Positions 8,201 through 16,226 of a stretch of DNA of 64,000 nt are shown in pieces; the first letter of the stretch is position 1, and every line of letters starts with the position of its first letter. Below the pieces are notes generated by a model that had not been told where the DNA came from, did no database searches, and was given only the letters and a program-made list of their open reading frames with translations. This DNA is from UBA5314 sp964635975 (lineage in GTDB: Bacteria; Bacillota; Syntrophomonadia; Syntrophomonadales; Syntrophomonadaceae): assembly GCA_964635975.1 (NCBI GenBank), contig CAZWPO010000008.1:1-64000 (forward strand), in the 5' to 3' direction. Made by a program: the position numbers and the translations under genes.

Positions 8201-9340
8201 TTGAAACGCAGCATTCCATTCAGTAGAGAGCATGACATGTTTAGAGAGGCATTTTCTCGATTTCTGGATAATGAAGTGATCCCCTATTATGCCTATTGGG
8301 ATGAACAGGGGATAGTGCCAAAAGAAATCTATAAAAAGATGGGTGAGTACGGGTATCTCTGCCCCTGGCTGGACGAGAAGTACGGCGGATCAGGAGCCGA
8401 CTTTCTCTATTCAGTGATAATTGTTGAAGAATTTGGCCGCAAAGGTATGTTTGCCTTTACGTTCTTGCACAGCGACGTTATCGCTCCTTATATAGCCAGC
8501 TTCGGGAATGAAGAACAGAAGAACAAATGGCTGCCGGGCTGCGCCAGTGGTGATGTGATACTTGCTATCGGCATGACAGAGCCGGATGCTGGATCCGACC
8601 TGGGGTCGCTTCGAACCAGGGCGATCAAAGATGGTGATGATTACATACTGAATGGATCCAAAGTTTTTATCTCCAACGGTGAGCTGGCCGACCTGGCGAT
8701 CATCGCGGCCAAAACCAATCCCGGTGCCGGAACCAGTGGGGTAAGCCTGTTCTTGGTGGAAAAGGGGACTCCGGGTTTTGACAGCGGACAGAAGATACAG
8801 AAAATTGGACTTCATGTGCAGGATACAACCGAACTGTTTTTTGAGGACTGCCGCATTCCAAAGGCCAATCTACTTGGTATTGAAGGTCAGGGCTTTAAAT
8901 ATCTCATGGAAAAGCTCCAACAGGAAAGACTGGTTGTAGCCATAGCTGCACAAGCTCTGGCGGAAAGATGCCTTGAATTGACCTTGGATTATGTAAGAGA
9001 ACGCAGCGTGTTTGGGCAGCCGTTGGGCCTGTTTCAAAACACCCAGTTTGTTCTGGCCCAGATTGCGACTGAAGTGCAGTTGGGACGCTGTTTCCTAGAC
9101 GAGATTACCACTCAGCATATGTTCAAACAGAATCTGGTTCAGGAGGTGAGCATGGCCAAGTTATGGATAGGCGATACACTAAACAAGATCGCCTATCGCT
9201 GTCAGCAGTTGTTTGGCGGTTATGGTGTTTGCAAAGAGTACGAAATTTCTAGAATCTGGGGCGATGCCAGAATACAGTCCATCTATGCTGGTACCTCGGA
9301 AATCATGAAGCTGATCATCAGCAGGGGACTGGGACTGTAA
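8201..9340 (+). CDS. Acyl-CoA dehydrogenase
   Basis: FAD-dependent alpha,beta-dehydrogenation of an acyl-CoA in beta-oxidation, cytoplasmic. The 379-residue length is standard. The N-terminal helical domain is followed by the signature GMTEPDAGSDLGS (about residues 125-137) and the FAD-contact strand ISNGELADLAI. The C-terminal helical domain contains QLFGGYGV and YAGTSEIMK, where the Glu near residue 367 is the expected catalytic base. The TTG start sits behind AGGAGG. It is a stand-alone gene with no electron-transfer flavoprotein beside it. In a syntrophic fatty-acid oxidiser such paralogues are numerous, so the chain length preference cannot be predicted. Confidence 0.92.
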   Translation: MKRSIPFSREHDMFREAFSRFLDNEVIPYYAYWDEQGIVPKEIYKKMGEYGYLCPWLDEKYGGSGADFLYSVIIVEEFGRKGMFAFTFLHSDVIAPYIASFGNEEQKNKWLPGCASGDVILAIGMTEPDAGSDLGSLRTRAIKDGDDYILNGSKVFISNGELADLAIIAAKTNPGAGTSGVSLFLVEKGTPGFDSGQKIQKIGLHVQDTTELFFEDCRIPKANLLGIEGQGFKYLMEKLQQERLVVAIAAQALAERCLELTLDYVRERSVFGQPLGLFQNTQFVLAQIATEVQLGRCFLDEITTQHMFKQNLVQEVSMAKLWIGDTLNKIAYRCQQLFGGYGVCKEYEISRIWGDARIQSIYAGTSEIMKLIISRGLGL

Positions 9341-9377
9341 TGGTCGGATCAGGTTAAAAATGTATAGATGATCTATA

Positions 9378-9574
9378 AGTCCGGGCATGGACCCGGACTG
9401 CAGACCGTCAAAAAGCCGAATATCTGTGTCACTGCACAAAGCCCGCTCAATCAACGTATTCCATATACGCCTCAATCGCGGGCTTTGTTTGTTCCTTGAT
9501 CTTCGACTTTTTTGCTTTCTCTGCCAGGGTGTCAACTTTTTTGACACCCTGAAGTCCGGGCATGGCCCCGGACT
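9378..9574. repeat. Dispersed palindromic element, copy A
   Basis: A 197-base modular element. It is bounded by two near-identical hairpins, 9378-9399 and 9553-9574, with arms AGTCCGGG and CCCGGACT. Between them are an AGACCGTCAAAAA module (from about 9402), a long stem AAAGCCCGC (9438-9446) with GCGGGCTTT (9478-9486) whose inner arms are CGTAT and ATACG, and a hairpin AGGGTGTCAA (9526-9535) with TTGACACCCT (9541-9550). Copy B at 30931-31126 has the same modules in reverse orientation. It follows the acyl-CoA dehydrogenase and may also stop its transcription. No ORF inside it is convincing. Confidence 0.8.
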
Positions 9575-9695
9575 GTTTTTATTGAATCCGTTTTCAAGGA
9601 AATTTTTTTCCGAAAAATTCTGACATCATTTAGTAATTTAGTGGTAATTATTCAAACCGATGTAAGGGAAATCAGCTCATAAGGTTACAGGAGGT

Positions 9696-9776
9696 ATGAT
9701 TTTGGGTGTACGAGACCTATTAATTTATGTCGAATATAAACGAATCATAGCAGGAGCCCCAATTTGCAAAAAGTAG
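9696..9776 (+). CDS. Candidate 26-codon leader peptide of the FG-GAP operon
   Basis: A short frame lies 71 bases upstream of the FG-GAP gene behind a perfect AGGAGG (9689-9694). The ATG at 9696 is very close to that site; an in-frame TTG at 9702 has ideal spacing and would give 24 residues. The peptide is basic at its end (ICKK) and has no known relatives that I recognise. Its last codons overlap the 5' arm (9756-9765) of a leader stem that can mask the next gene's ribosome site, so its translation could control folding. Coding status rests on the ribosome site alone. Confidence 0.35.
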   Translation: MILGVRDLLIYVEYKRIIAGAPICKK

Positions 9777-9841
9777 GAATCTGTAAATTTATATCGAAAT
9801 TGGGATGCATCTCTATTCAAAGATAGATAAAAATTGGGGGC
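9756..9841 (+). promoter_or_regulatory. Leader with two mutually exclusive hairpins ahead of the FG-GAP gene
   Basis: The arm GCCCCAATTT (9756-9765) can pair with AAATTGGG at 9797-9804, or alternatively with AAATTGGGGG plus C at 9831-9841. The second choice buries the G-run at 9836-9840 that serves as ribosome site for the ATG at 9848. The first leaves it free. This is the layout of a translational switch. The 5' arm also lies inside the candidate leader ORF, so a ribosome there would prevent either pairing. No ligand-binding aptamer is recognised. Confidence 0.45.
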
Positions 9842-9847
9842 TAACCA

Positions 9848-12205
9848 ATGCGAGATATAACAAGTAACGGCTTTCTGCCTGGCGCTTCAGGTCTTTTACA
9901 GCGGATTGGAAGACTGATTCTGCCAGGGATTTGCGCTTTGGGGATGTGTTTTTTACTGCCGCTCTGTGTATCGGCCAGTCCAGCAGTCTCTTTCGAAGCC
10001 GCCAGTAACTATGCTACTCTGACCAATCCGCGTGGATTGGTGGTCAGCGATTTTAATGGAGATGGACATCCTGATGTTGCCGTTACCAATTATGGGTCTG
10101 CGAAAGTTTCCGTTTTTTTAGGTTCGGCGGCCGGGAGCCTGTCAGCCAAAGTGGACTACATCGTTGGCTCCGGCCCCTGTGCTTTGACTGCCGCTGATTT
10201 TAACCAGGACGGCAAACAGGACCTGGCTGTCCCTAATTACAGTTCCGCCACAGCTTCCATCCTGCTCGGCAACGGGGATGGAACCTTCCAGCCTAAGACC
10301 GACTACAGCGTGGGGACGAGTCCCAGCTGTACCGCGGCAGGAGATTTCAATAATGATGGTATATTAGACCTGGTGGTGGGCAACTACAGCAGCAACAATA
10401 TATCCAGATTGCTTGGCAACGGTGACGGAACTTTTCAGGACAAAGTCAATTACGCGGTCACCAGGCCCATGAGCTTGGTGGCGGCAGATTTAAACAATGA
10501 CGGAAAGCTAGATCTAGGGGCAGCCAGTTACAGTACCGCTAAAATTTCCAGGCTGCTTGGCAATGGGAACGGCACCTTTCAAGCCAAGGTTGACTATCCG
10601 GTGGGAGTCAATCCATATAGTATAGCTGCCGGGGACTTGAATAAAGATGGGATATTGGATCTGGTTACAGCCAATTATACTTCCCATACCGTCTCTGCCC
10701 TGCTAGGCACCGGAGACGGGAGCTTTCAGCCAAGGGATGACTACCATCCAAATAATAATCCGCGCGGGATTGCCATTAGCGATTTTAACGGCGACGGTAA
10801 TCCCGATGTTGCGGTAAGCAATTACAGTTCCTATGGCGTCTCGATCCTGCTTGGCGATGGGGAGGGCACTCTGCCGATGAAATGTGATGCTGCTACTGCG
10901 GGAAATCCTTTTGGTATTGCCAGCGCTGATTTCAACGGTGATGGAAACCTCGACCTGTCGGTTGCCAACTATGGCTCGAACCGGGTCTCTATTTTACTGA
11001 ACAGAACACCAGGCGAACTCTACCAATTGAATCTCAGCGGAGTAATGCCAGACCTGTTCGTTGGTGGAGGTGACCTGGATCTAAACAGCCTTACGCTGGA
11101 AGGGATCGACCAGTGGGGAGAAACCTACAGCATCAGCGGGCTTGACGCTGTCTGGAGCGTCGAGGGGGATAAAGGCGGCATAGTGGATGGACATTATTTG
11201 AGCCCTCTGGAAGAAGGAGAGGGAAAGGTATATGCCGCGGTAGAGGGTGTTGCCAGCAATGCCCTGGATTTCAAGGTGCTGAATATGACTGAGGCGGGTT
11301 TGATCAACCTCAGTGTAGATCAGGGGAATCTCGACCCAGCGTTTTCTACCGCTCATGTCGCCTACCAGGTCCAGGATGTCGTGAATACTGACAGCATATC
11401 TGTTACCGCGGTTCTAGCTGATCCGGATGCCGAATTAACGATCGCCGGGCATGATGCCGAAAACGGAATAGCTGAAATTGTAGAGCTTGACCATGGCGCC
11501 AACTTAATTCCGGTCGTAATCACCGCTCCCAACGGGGAGGATCAGAGAGCCTATGTGATATCGATCAACGGTACAGTCAGCGACAATGATTTGGAAGAAC
11601 TATGGATCAATGCCAGCGATTTAGATTTTGATAGTGATATAGATAGTTATACCCTGGAGGTTGCGGCTGATGTGGATATCATCGAGCTAAACGCCATGCC
11701 TTCTGATAACAAAGCTATTATGCTCTTCGATGGGGGCATTTTGGACTCCGGACAAGATAAAAGCATATTGCTGCAAAGAGGCAGCAATGTTATCGAGATA
11801 ATGGTCATTGCCCAGGATGCCAGCACCAAAACTTATACTATTACCGTTAACCGTGGTCAGGAGGATGAGATCGACAGTTACACAGTCACTCCCATAGATG
11901 ATCCTGCTTATACCGGGTCGCCGCTCACTGGTAGCATGGCTGCTTTGGCAGTTGAGGAGCAGGTCAGCGGCTTAACCTACTTCTCGGTGAATATAAGCCC
12001 GGTAGCCGGGCATGTGGGAGATGAGGTGGTGGTATTTGTTCACTACCGAGACGGTCGGCAGATCAATATCAATTGCCTGGAGGCTGATTTTGACGTCATC
12101 CATGTTGCCAGAGCTGGTTTTAATGTGCGCCCGGGAGATGTGATCCAGGTCTATATAATAGACGAGCTTACCAACGACAGCGATTTTAATCCTACCCCAC
12201 TGTAA
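9848..12205 (+). CDS. Secreted FG-GAP seven-blade propeller protein with cadherin-like domains
   Basis: A 785-residue exported protein. A signal peptide covers about residues 17-44, ending near CVSASPA. Seven FG-GAP/VCBS repeats follow (about 58-385), each with a calcium-loop motif of the type DFNGDGxPDVAV, so a complete seven-bladed beta-propeller is expected. Two cadherin-like beta-sandwich domains of the bacterial surface type come next (about 480-578 and 582-675), ending in YVISING and YTITVNRG. The last 100 residues are unassigned. It lies 13 bases upstream of an SLH protein gene in the same direction. A surface adhesion or carbohydrate-binding role is inferred. It has no anchor of its own. 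Confidence 0.85.
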   Translation: MRDITSNGFLPGASGLLQRIGRLILPGICALGMCFLLPLCVSASPAVSFEAASNYATLTNPRGLVVSDFNGDGHPDVAVTNYGSAKVSVFLGSAAGSLSAKVDYIVGSGPCALTAADFNQDGKQDLAVPNYSSATASILLGNGDGTFQPKTDYSVGTSPSCTAAGDFNNDGILDLVVGNYSSNNISRLLGNGDGTFQDKVNYAVTRPMSLVAADLNNDGKLDLGAASYSTAKISRLLGNGNGTFQAKVDYPVGVNPYSIAAGDLNKDGILDLVTANYTSHTVSALLGTGDGSFQPRDDYHPNNNPRGIAISDFNGDGNPDVAVSNYSSYGVSILLGDGEGTLPMKCDAATAGNPFGIASADFNGDGNLDLSVANYGSNRVSILLNRTPGELYQLNLSGVMPDLFVGGGDLDLNSLTLEGIDQWGETYSISGLDAVWSVEGDKGGIVDGHYLSPLEEGEGKVYAAVEGVASNALDFKVLNMTEAGLINLSVDQGNLDPAFSTAHVAYQVQDVVNTDSISVTAVLADPDAELTIAGHDAENGIAEIVELDHGANLIPVVITAPNGEDQRAYVISINGTVSDNDLEELWINASDLDFDSDIDSYTLEVAADVDIIELNAMPSDNKAIMLFDGGILDSGQDKSILLQRGSNVIEIMVIAQDASTKTYTITVNRGQEDEIDSYTVTPIDDPAYTGSPLTGSMAALAVEEQVSGLTYFSVNISPVAGHVGDEVVVFVHYRDGRQININCLEADFDVIHVARAGFNVRPGDVIQVYIIDELTNDSDFNPTPL

Positions 12206-12218
12206 AAAGGAGATTTCC

Positions 12219-13163
12219 ATGCCAAGAACTGCGTGTCTTATCATCAGTGCATTTCTAATAGTGCTGTTCCCTCTATCCGCACAGGCGGCCGTACAGATGA
12301 CTATCCCCAGCAGCGCTACCGAGGGATCGGAAATCTCGTTAAAAATTAGCGCAGATGCTGATGCGTTAGTCCCGGTCAAAGCGGTAGACAGCGGCGGAAA
12401 TATCGTTTTCTATGAAGAAGTCAGGATGAATTCGCAAGGACGGTACTGGGGGAGCTTGAGCCTGCCGGATTCTGGTGCGGAAGCCCTTCTCATTATAGCC
12501 GGACAGGGGATTGATGTGGATTCAGAACAGCTGCTTATCATTGAAAAAAGAAATAGCAGCGCAGCTAAGACGAACAAATCGAACTTTGTCACAACTGCCA
12601 CCGGCAAACTTATCGATAGCCGTACGGTCGAATTGAGGGCAAAAGAACCTGCATTCTGGGATTTAAAGGGACATTGGGCTCAGAACAGTCTGCAGAAAAT
12701 AATCGAACGCGGTCTATTAAGCGGTTATCCCGACAACAGCTTCAGGCCTGATAATAATATGTCCAGGGCGGAGTTTGTTACCCTGATGGTCAAAGCCATG
12801 GGGCTTCACGCTGAGGGAACCAGGTCTTTCGAAGACACCAAGTCGCACTGGGCGCATGATTATATCTCCATTGCTTTGTTATGCGGTTTAGTCAATGGAT
12901 ATAGTGACAGGGAATTCGGCCCGGATAATCCCATAAGCCGTGAGCAAATGGCCTTGATAATTTCCAAGGCAGCCGGGCTGGGACCCGGGGTGGGGCAGTG
13001 CTCGTTTGGAGATTTATCAAAAGCGAGCCCCTGGGCCTTAGACGCTATTGCCCGTGTTGTCAGCAGCGGGATTATGAAAGGCTACCCGGATGGCAATTTT
13101 GCTCCCTGCGCCTATACTACCAGAGCGGAAGCTGCGATGGCTATAGCTAAAACCCTTGATTAA
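12219..13163 (+). CDS. S-layer homology (SLH) domain protein
   Basis: The 314-residue protein has a signal peptide (residues 1-24, ending SAQA), an N-terminal beta-rich region (about 25-110), and three SLH repeats at about 147-190, 205-250 and 265-310, marked by GHWAQNSLQKI, SHWAHDYISIA and ASPWALDAIARV and by the GYPDNSFRP-type turn. SLH triplets bind pyruvylated secondary cell-wall polymers and hold proteins on the cell surface. The gene is just downstream of the FG-GAP protein, and the N-terminal part may hold that protein, which has no SLH domains; that pairing is inference. A hairpin terminator follows. Confidence 0.9.
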   Translation: MPRTACLIISAFLIVLFPLSAQAAVQMTIPSSATEGSEISLKISADADALVPVKAVDSGGNIVFYEEVRMNSQGRYWGSLSLPDSGAEALLIIAGQGIDVDSEQLLIIEKRNSSAAKTNKSNFVTTATGKLIDSRTVELRAKEPAFWDLKGHWAQNSLQKIIERGLLSGYPDNSFRPDNNMSRAEFVTLMVKAMGLHAEGTRSFEDTKSHWAHDYISIALLCGLVNGYSDREFGPDNPISREQMALIISKAAGLGPGVGQCSFGDLSKASPWALDAIARVVSSGIMKGYPDGNFAPCAYTTRAEAAMAIAKTLD

Positions 13164-13192
13164 AAATGCAGGATCATAGGAAACATATTGTG

Positions 13193-13225
13193 GAAAGCTG
13201 AACTAGTTGGTACAGCTTTTCTATT
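13193..13225 (+). terminator. Intrinsic terminator after the SLH gene
   Basis: GAAAGCTG (13193-13200) pairs with CAGCTTTTC (13213-13221) around a 12-base loop and leads into a T-rich stretch. It closes the FG-GAP/SLH operon before the copper ATPase promoter. Confidence 0.65.
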
Positions 13226-13262
13226 TTATGCATAGATACTACTGGCTAAAATAATAATCAGG

Positions 13263-13299
13263 TAGAACAACAGTTGTGCTTATCGCTATAATTGTTCTA
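13263..13299 (+). promoter_or_regulatory. Promoter with flanking inverted repeat ahead of copA
   Basis: A consensus -10 box TATAAT (13287-13292) lies 17 bases after a weak -35 AGAACA (13264-13269). A perfect inverted repeat, TAGAACAA (13263-13270) and TTGTTCTA (13292-13299), brackets this promoter exactly. The arrangement fits an operator for a repressor that responds to copper, but the sequence is not one I can assign to CsoR or CopY, and no such gene is in the window. Confidence 0.5.
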
Positions 13300-13358
13300 A
13301 GCTTATGAGATATGGCGTGCATATTTAATTAGCCGTTGGCTTAAAAGGGGGGCAGCAA

Positions 13359-15794
13359 ATGCATCAAGAATCCATTAAAATCACCGGTATGACTTGTGCA
13401 GCATGTGCTGCCCGGATAGAGAAAAGCCTGAGTAAGATTGCTGGGGTCGAATCGGCCAATGTCAACCTGGCCACGGAAAGAGCTACAGTATCGTATGATG
13501 AAAACCTGGTGGACAGAACCCGGTTTGATGAAATAATAGGGAAACTGGGCTATGAGGTGCTAAAAGAAGAACCGAACGATCCAAATCAGCTGGATCTGAA
13601 GATTTCCGGCATGTCCTGCGCGGCTTGCGCCGCCAGAGTCGAGAAGAAACTCAAGTCCATGGAGGGGGTAAATCTGGCCAGCGTCAACCTCAACAGCGAA
13701 AAAGCCCGCCTTACTTTTGATCCGGCCCGGGTGGATGCCGGTGATTTTATAAACGCCATAAGAGCGCTCGGGTACGGAGCAGAAGCGATAGAAGCGGGTG
13801 AGCACGAACGGGAAGAGCAGATGAAAGCCAGGGAAATGAAGAGGATGCGCTTTGCTTTGATAGCTTCTATATTACTGAGTCTACCCCTGGTAACGGCAAT
13901 GATTTTGGGGTTTTTTAAAATTGATGCACCGGCACTTGACATATTACACAACCAGTATTTTCAACTGGTCCTGGCCACCCCCGTTCAATTCCTGATCGGA
14001 GCCCGCTTTTACAAACAGTCCTATTATGCACTCAGATCGAGAAGTGCCAACATGGATGTTCTTGTGGCCATGGGCACCTCGGCTGCTTTCTTTTTCAGCA
14101 TCTACAACGTTTTCTTTGAGGCTGTTTCGCCTGGAGTAATGAAGAATCTATATTTTGAAGCATCGGCCATAATAATAACCCTTATCCTGCTGGGCAAATA
14201 CCTTGAAGCTGTCGCCAAGGGGCGAACGTCTGAAGCAATCAAGAAACTGGCCGCGCTTCAGGCCAAAACAGCCCGGGTGATAAGACAGGGGCTCGAAGCA
14301 GATATACCGATAGAGGAAGTGCAAATCGGGGATATAGTACTGGTCCGACCCGGGGAAAAGGTGCCGGTGGATGGTAGGATAATCGAGGGGAACTCGGCTC
14401 TGGATGAGTCTATGTTGACGGGGGAGAGTCTACCGGTAGACAAAAAGGATGGTGATCCTGTTTACGGAGCTACTCTAAATAAATTCGGGGTGTTTAAACT
14501 GGAAGCGACCCGGGTGGGCAAGGATACGGCACTGGCCCAGATAATAAAGATGGTGGAAGATGCGCAGGGATCCAAGGCCCCCATACAGAAAATCGCCGAC
14601 CGGGTTGCCGGAGTGTTTGTCCCAGTTGTCTTAGCGATTGCTGTACTCACATTCCTGGGATGGTTCGCTAGCGGAGCAGGCATCAACAAATCGCTGGTCA
14701 GCGCCGTAGCGGTGTTGGTCATAGCCTGCCCCTGCGCCCTGGGCCTGGCTACTCCTACGGCGATAATGGTGGGAACAGGAAAAGGAGCAGAGAACGGTAT
14801 TCTTATTAAAGGTGGAGAATACCTGGAAATGGCCTATAAAGTGGATGCTGTGGTACTTGACAAAACCGGAACCATTACCAGGGGCCGGCCTGAGCTTACC
14901 GATCTGGTGATGCTGGGTTCCATGGCCCAAAATTATGCCCTCCTCCTCGCAGCCCAGGCCGAGAAACATTCCGAGCATCCTCTAGGCGCGGCGATCTATG
15001 AGCGAGGCAGAGAAGAATTTGGAGATATTGAAGATCCGGAGACTTTTCAAGCCATTCCCGGTCAAGGAGTAAAAGCGCTGATAAAGCGGCAGGAAGTCTT
15101 TTTAGGCACCAGAAAATTGATGAGGGAAAACGGATTTCAGATTGAAGGTGCGGATGAAATAATCACCAGGATGGAAGACCAGGGCAAGACGTCCATGCTG
15201 ATGGCGGTGGACGGGAGATTGGAGGCCATCATTGCTGTAGCTGATACTCTGAAGGATACTTCGAGGGCAGCGATTCAAGATTTGTTGTCCATGGGCATAG
15301 AGGTCTACATGATCACCGGGGACAACCGGAGAACAGCCGATGCTATTGCCGGTCTGGTAGGGATAAAACACGTTCTGGCCGAAGTACTTCCCGAAAATAA
15401 GGCCCGGGAGATAGAAAAGCTGAAGGACGAAGGGAGAGTAGTGGCCATGGTAGGTGACGGGATAAATGATGCTCCGGCCCTGGCTACCGCTGACATCGGC
15501 ATGGCCATGGGTACTGGAACGGATGTGGCCATGGAAGCGGCAGATATCACCCTCATGCGGGGAGATCTTCGCATGGTTCCCGCTTCTATAAGGCTTTCTC
15601 GGCAAACCATCAGAAAGATTAAGCAAAACCTGTTCTGGGCTTTCTTTTACAATATCATCGGGATCCCTTTCGCAGCCATGGGCATGCTCAATCCAGTTAT
15701 CGCGGGAGGGGCGATGGCCTTCAGCTCGGTGTCAGTCGTCAGCAATTCACTCAGCTTGAAAAGGTTTGATCCCGGGGAGCCAAAGAAGTATTAA
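13359..15794 (+). CDS. copA: Copper-translocating P1B-type ATPase
   Basis: Exports Cu(I) across the cytoplasmic membrane using ATP. The 811-residue protein has two N-terminal heavy-metal domains, GMTCAAC at about 9-15 and GMSCAAC at about 84-90, eight predicted membrane segments, the transmembrane metal site ACPCALG (about 456-462), the phosphorylated Asp in DKTGT (about 501-505) and the hinge motif GDGINDAPA (near 699-707). CPC plus the two CxxC domains assign it to the copper class. The ATG follows GGGGGG. The copper chaperone gene lies 22 bases downstream, so both probably form one copper-responsive unit. Confidence 0.95.
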   Translation: MHQESIKITGMTCAACAARIEKSLSKIAGVESANVNLATERATVSYDENLVDRTRFDEIIGKLGYEVLKEEPNDPNQLDLKISGMSCAACAARVEKKLKSMEGVNLASVNLNSEKARLTFDPARVDAGDFINAIRALGYGAEAIEAGEHEREEQMKAREMKRMRFALIASILLSLPLVTAMILGFFKIDAPALDILHNQYFQLVLATPVQFLIGARFYKQSYYALRSRSANMDVLVAMGTSAAFFFSIYNVFFEAVSPGVMKNLYFEASAIIITLILLGKYLEAVAKGRTSEAIKKLAALQAKTARVIRQGLEADIPIEEVQIGDIVLVRPGEKVPVDGRIIEGNSALDESMLTGESLPVDKKDGDPVYGATLNKFGVFKLEATRVGKDTALAQIIKMVEDAQGSKAPIQKIADRVAGVFVPVVLAIAVLTFLGWFASGAGINKSLVSAVAVLVIACPCALGLATPTAIMVGTGKGAENGILIKGGEYLEMAYKVDAVVLDKTGTITRGRPELTDLVMLGSMAQNYALLLAAQAEKHSEHPLGAAIYERGREEFGDIEDPETFQAIPGQGVKALIKRQEVFLGTRKLMRENGFQIEGADEIITRMEDQGKTSMLMAVDGRLEAIIAVADTLKDTSRAAIQDLLSMGIEVYMITGDNRRTADAIAGLVGIKHVLAEVLPENKAREIEKLKDEGRVVAMVGDGINDAPALATADIGMAMGTGTDVAMEAADITLMRGDLRMVPASIRLSRQTIRKIKQNLFWAFFYNIIGIPFAAMGMLNPVIAGGAMAFSSVSVVSNSLSLKRFDPGEPKKY

Positions 15795-15816
15795 AAGATA
15801 TTAGGAGGCATGTCTT

Positions 15817-16029
15817 ATGTCAAGGGAAACTAGAACTCTAAATGTCGAGGGAATGTCCTGCATGCACTGTGTCAACGCTGTGCAGAAATCTGTGGGAGCG
15901 CTTGCGGGCGTAAGCAAAGTAGACGTTGACCTTGAGAAGAAGAGGGTAGATGTAGAATTTGACCAGGACCAAGTAAAAATGGACAAAATCAAAGAAGCCA
16001 TCGAAGATGCGGGCTTTGAGGTAGTATAG
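15817..16029 (+). CDS. copZ: Copper chaperone CopZ (single HMA domain)
   Basis: A 70-residue cytosolic protein consisting of one heavy-metal-associated domain with the metal motif GMSCMHC at about residues 11-17, where the two Cys bind Cu(I). It would hand copper to the N-terminal domains of the ATPase encoded 22 bases upstream. AGGAGG precedes the start by ten bases. A terminator hairpin follows directly. Length and the C-terminal GFEVV are typical for CopZ proteins. Confidence 0.9.
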   Translation: MSRETRTLNVEGMSCMHCVNAVQKSVGALAGVSKVDVDLEKKRVDVEFDQDQVKMDKIKEAIEDAGFEVV

Positions 16030-16076
16030 AAGCTCTTTCCGTAGATGTAAATAGCGGAGTTTGGGAAGCTTTTTTG
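16030..16076 (+). terminator. Intrinsic terminator after copZ
   Basis: The strands AAGCTCTTTCCG (16030-16041) and CGGAGTTTGGGAAGCTT (about 16055-16071) pair with a few bulges and are followed by six T residues. It closes the copA-copZ unit. Confidence 0.6.
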
Positions 16077-16111
16077 ACTGAGATGCCAACACACAGCCTG
16101 GAGAAGGACTT

Positions 16112-16135
16112 GTATATTGGGTCACTCCAATATAC
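16112..16135 (+). promoter_or_regulatory. Perfect inverted repeat (operator-like) ahead of cysK
   Basis: GTATATTGG (16112-16120) and CCAATATAC (16127-16135) are perfect inverted arms of nine bases with a six-base spacer, 92 bases before the cysK start. No T-run follows, so an operator is more likely than a terminator. The regulator is unknown; a CymR/Rrf2 type or LysR type protein would be expected for cysteine synthesis. An AT-rich TATTAT at 16156-16161 could be a -10 box. Confidence 0.45.
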
Positions 16136-16226
16136 TATTAAACACATAGGAAAACTATTATAAAAGACGGTAAAGATGGCTAGTATTGTTTTCCCAGCCC
16201 GGTGTTAATAGATGAGGAGGGATCAA

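Noticed and set aside
9179..9623. Open frames on both strands through repeat copy A, and a similar one at 30836-31030 through copy B
   Set aside because: They share short protein strings only because they are translations of the same repeat modules; they break at different places and overlap the acyl-CoA dehydrogenase or the membrane protein gene.
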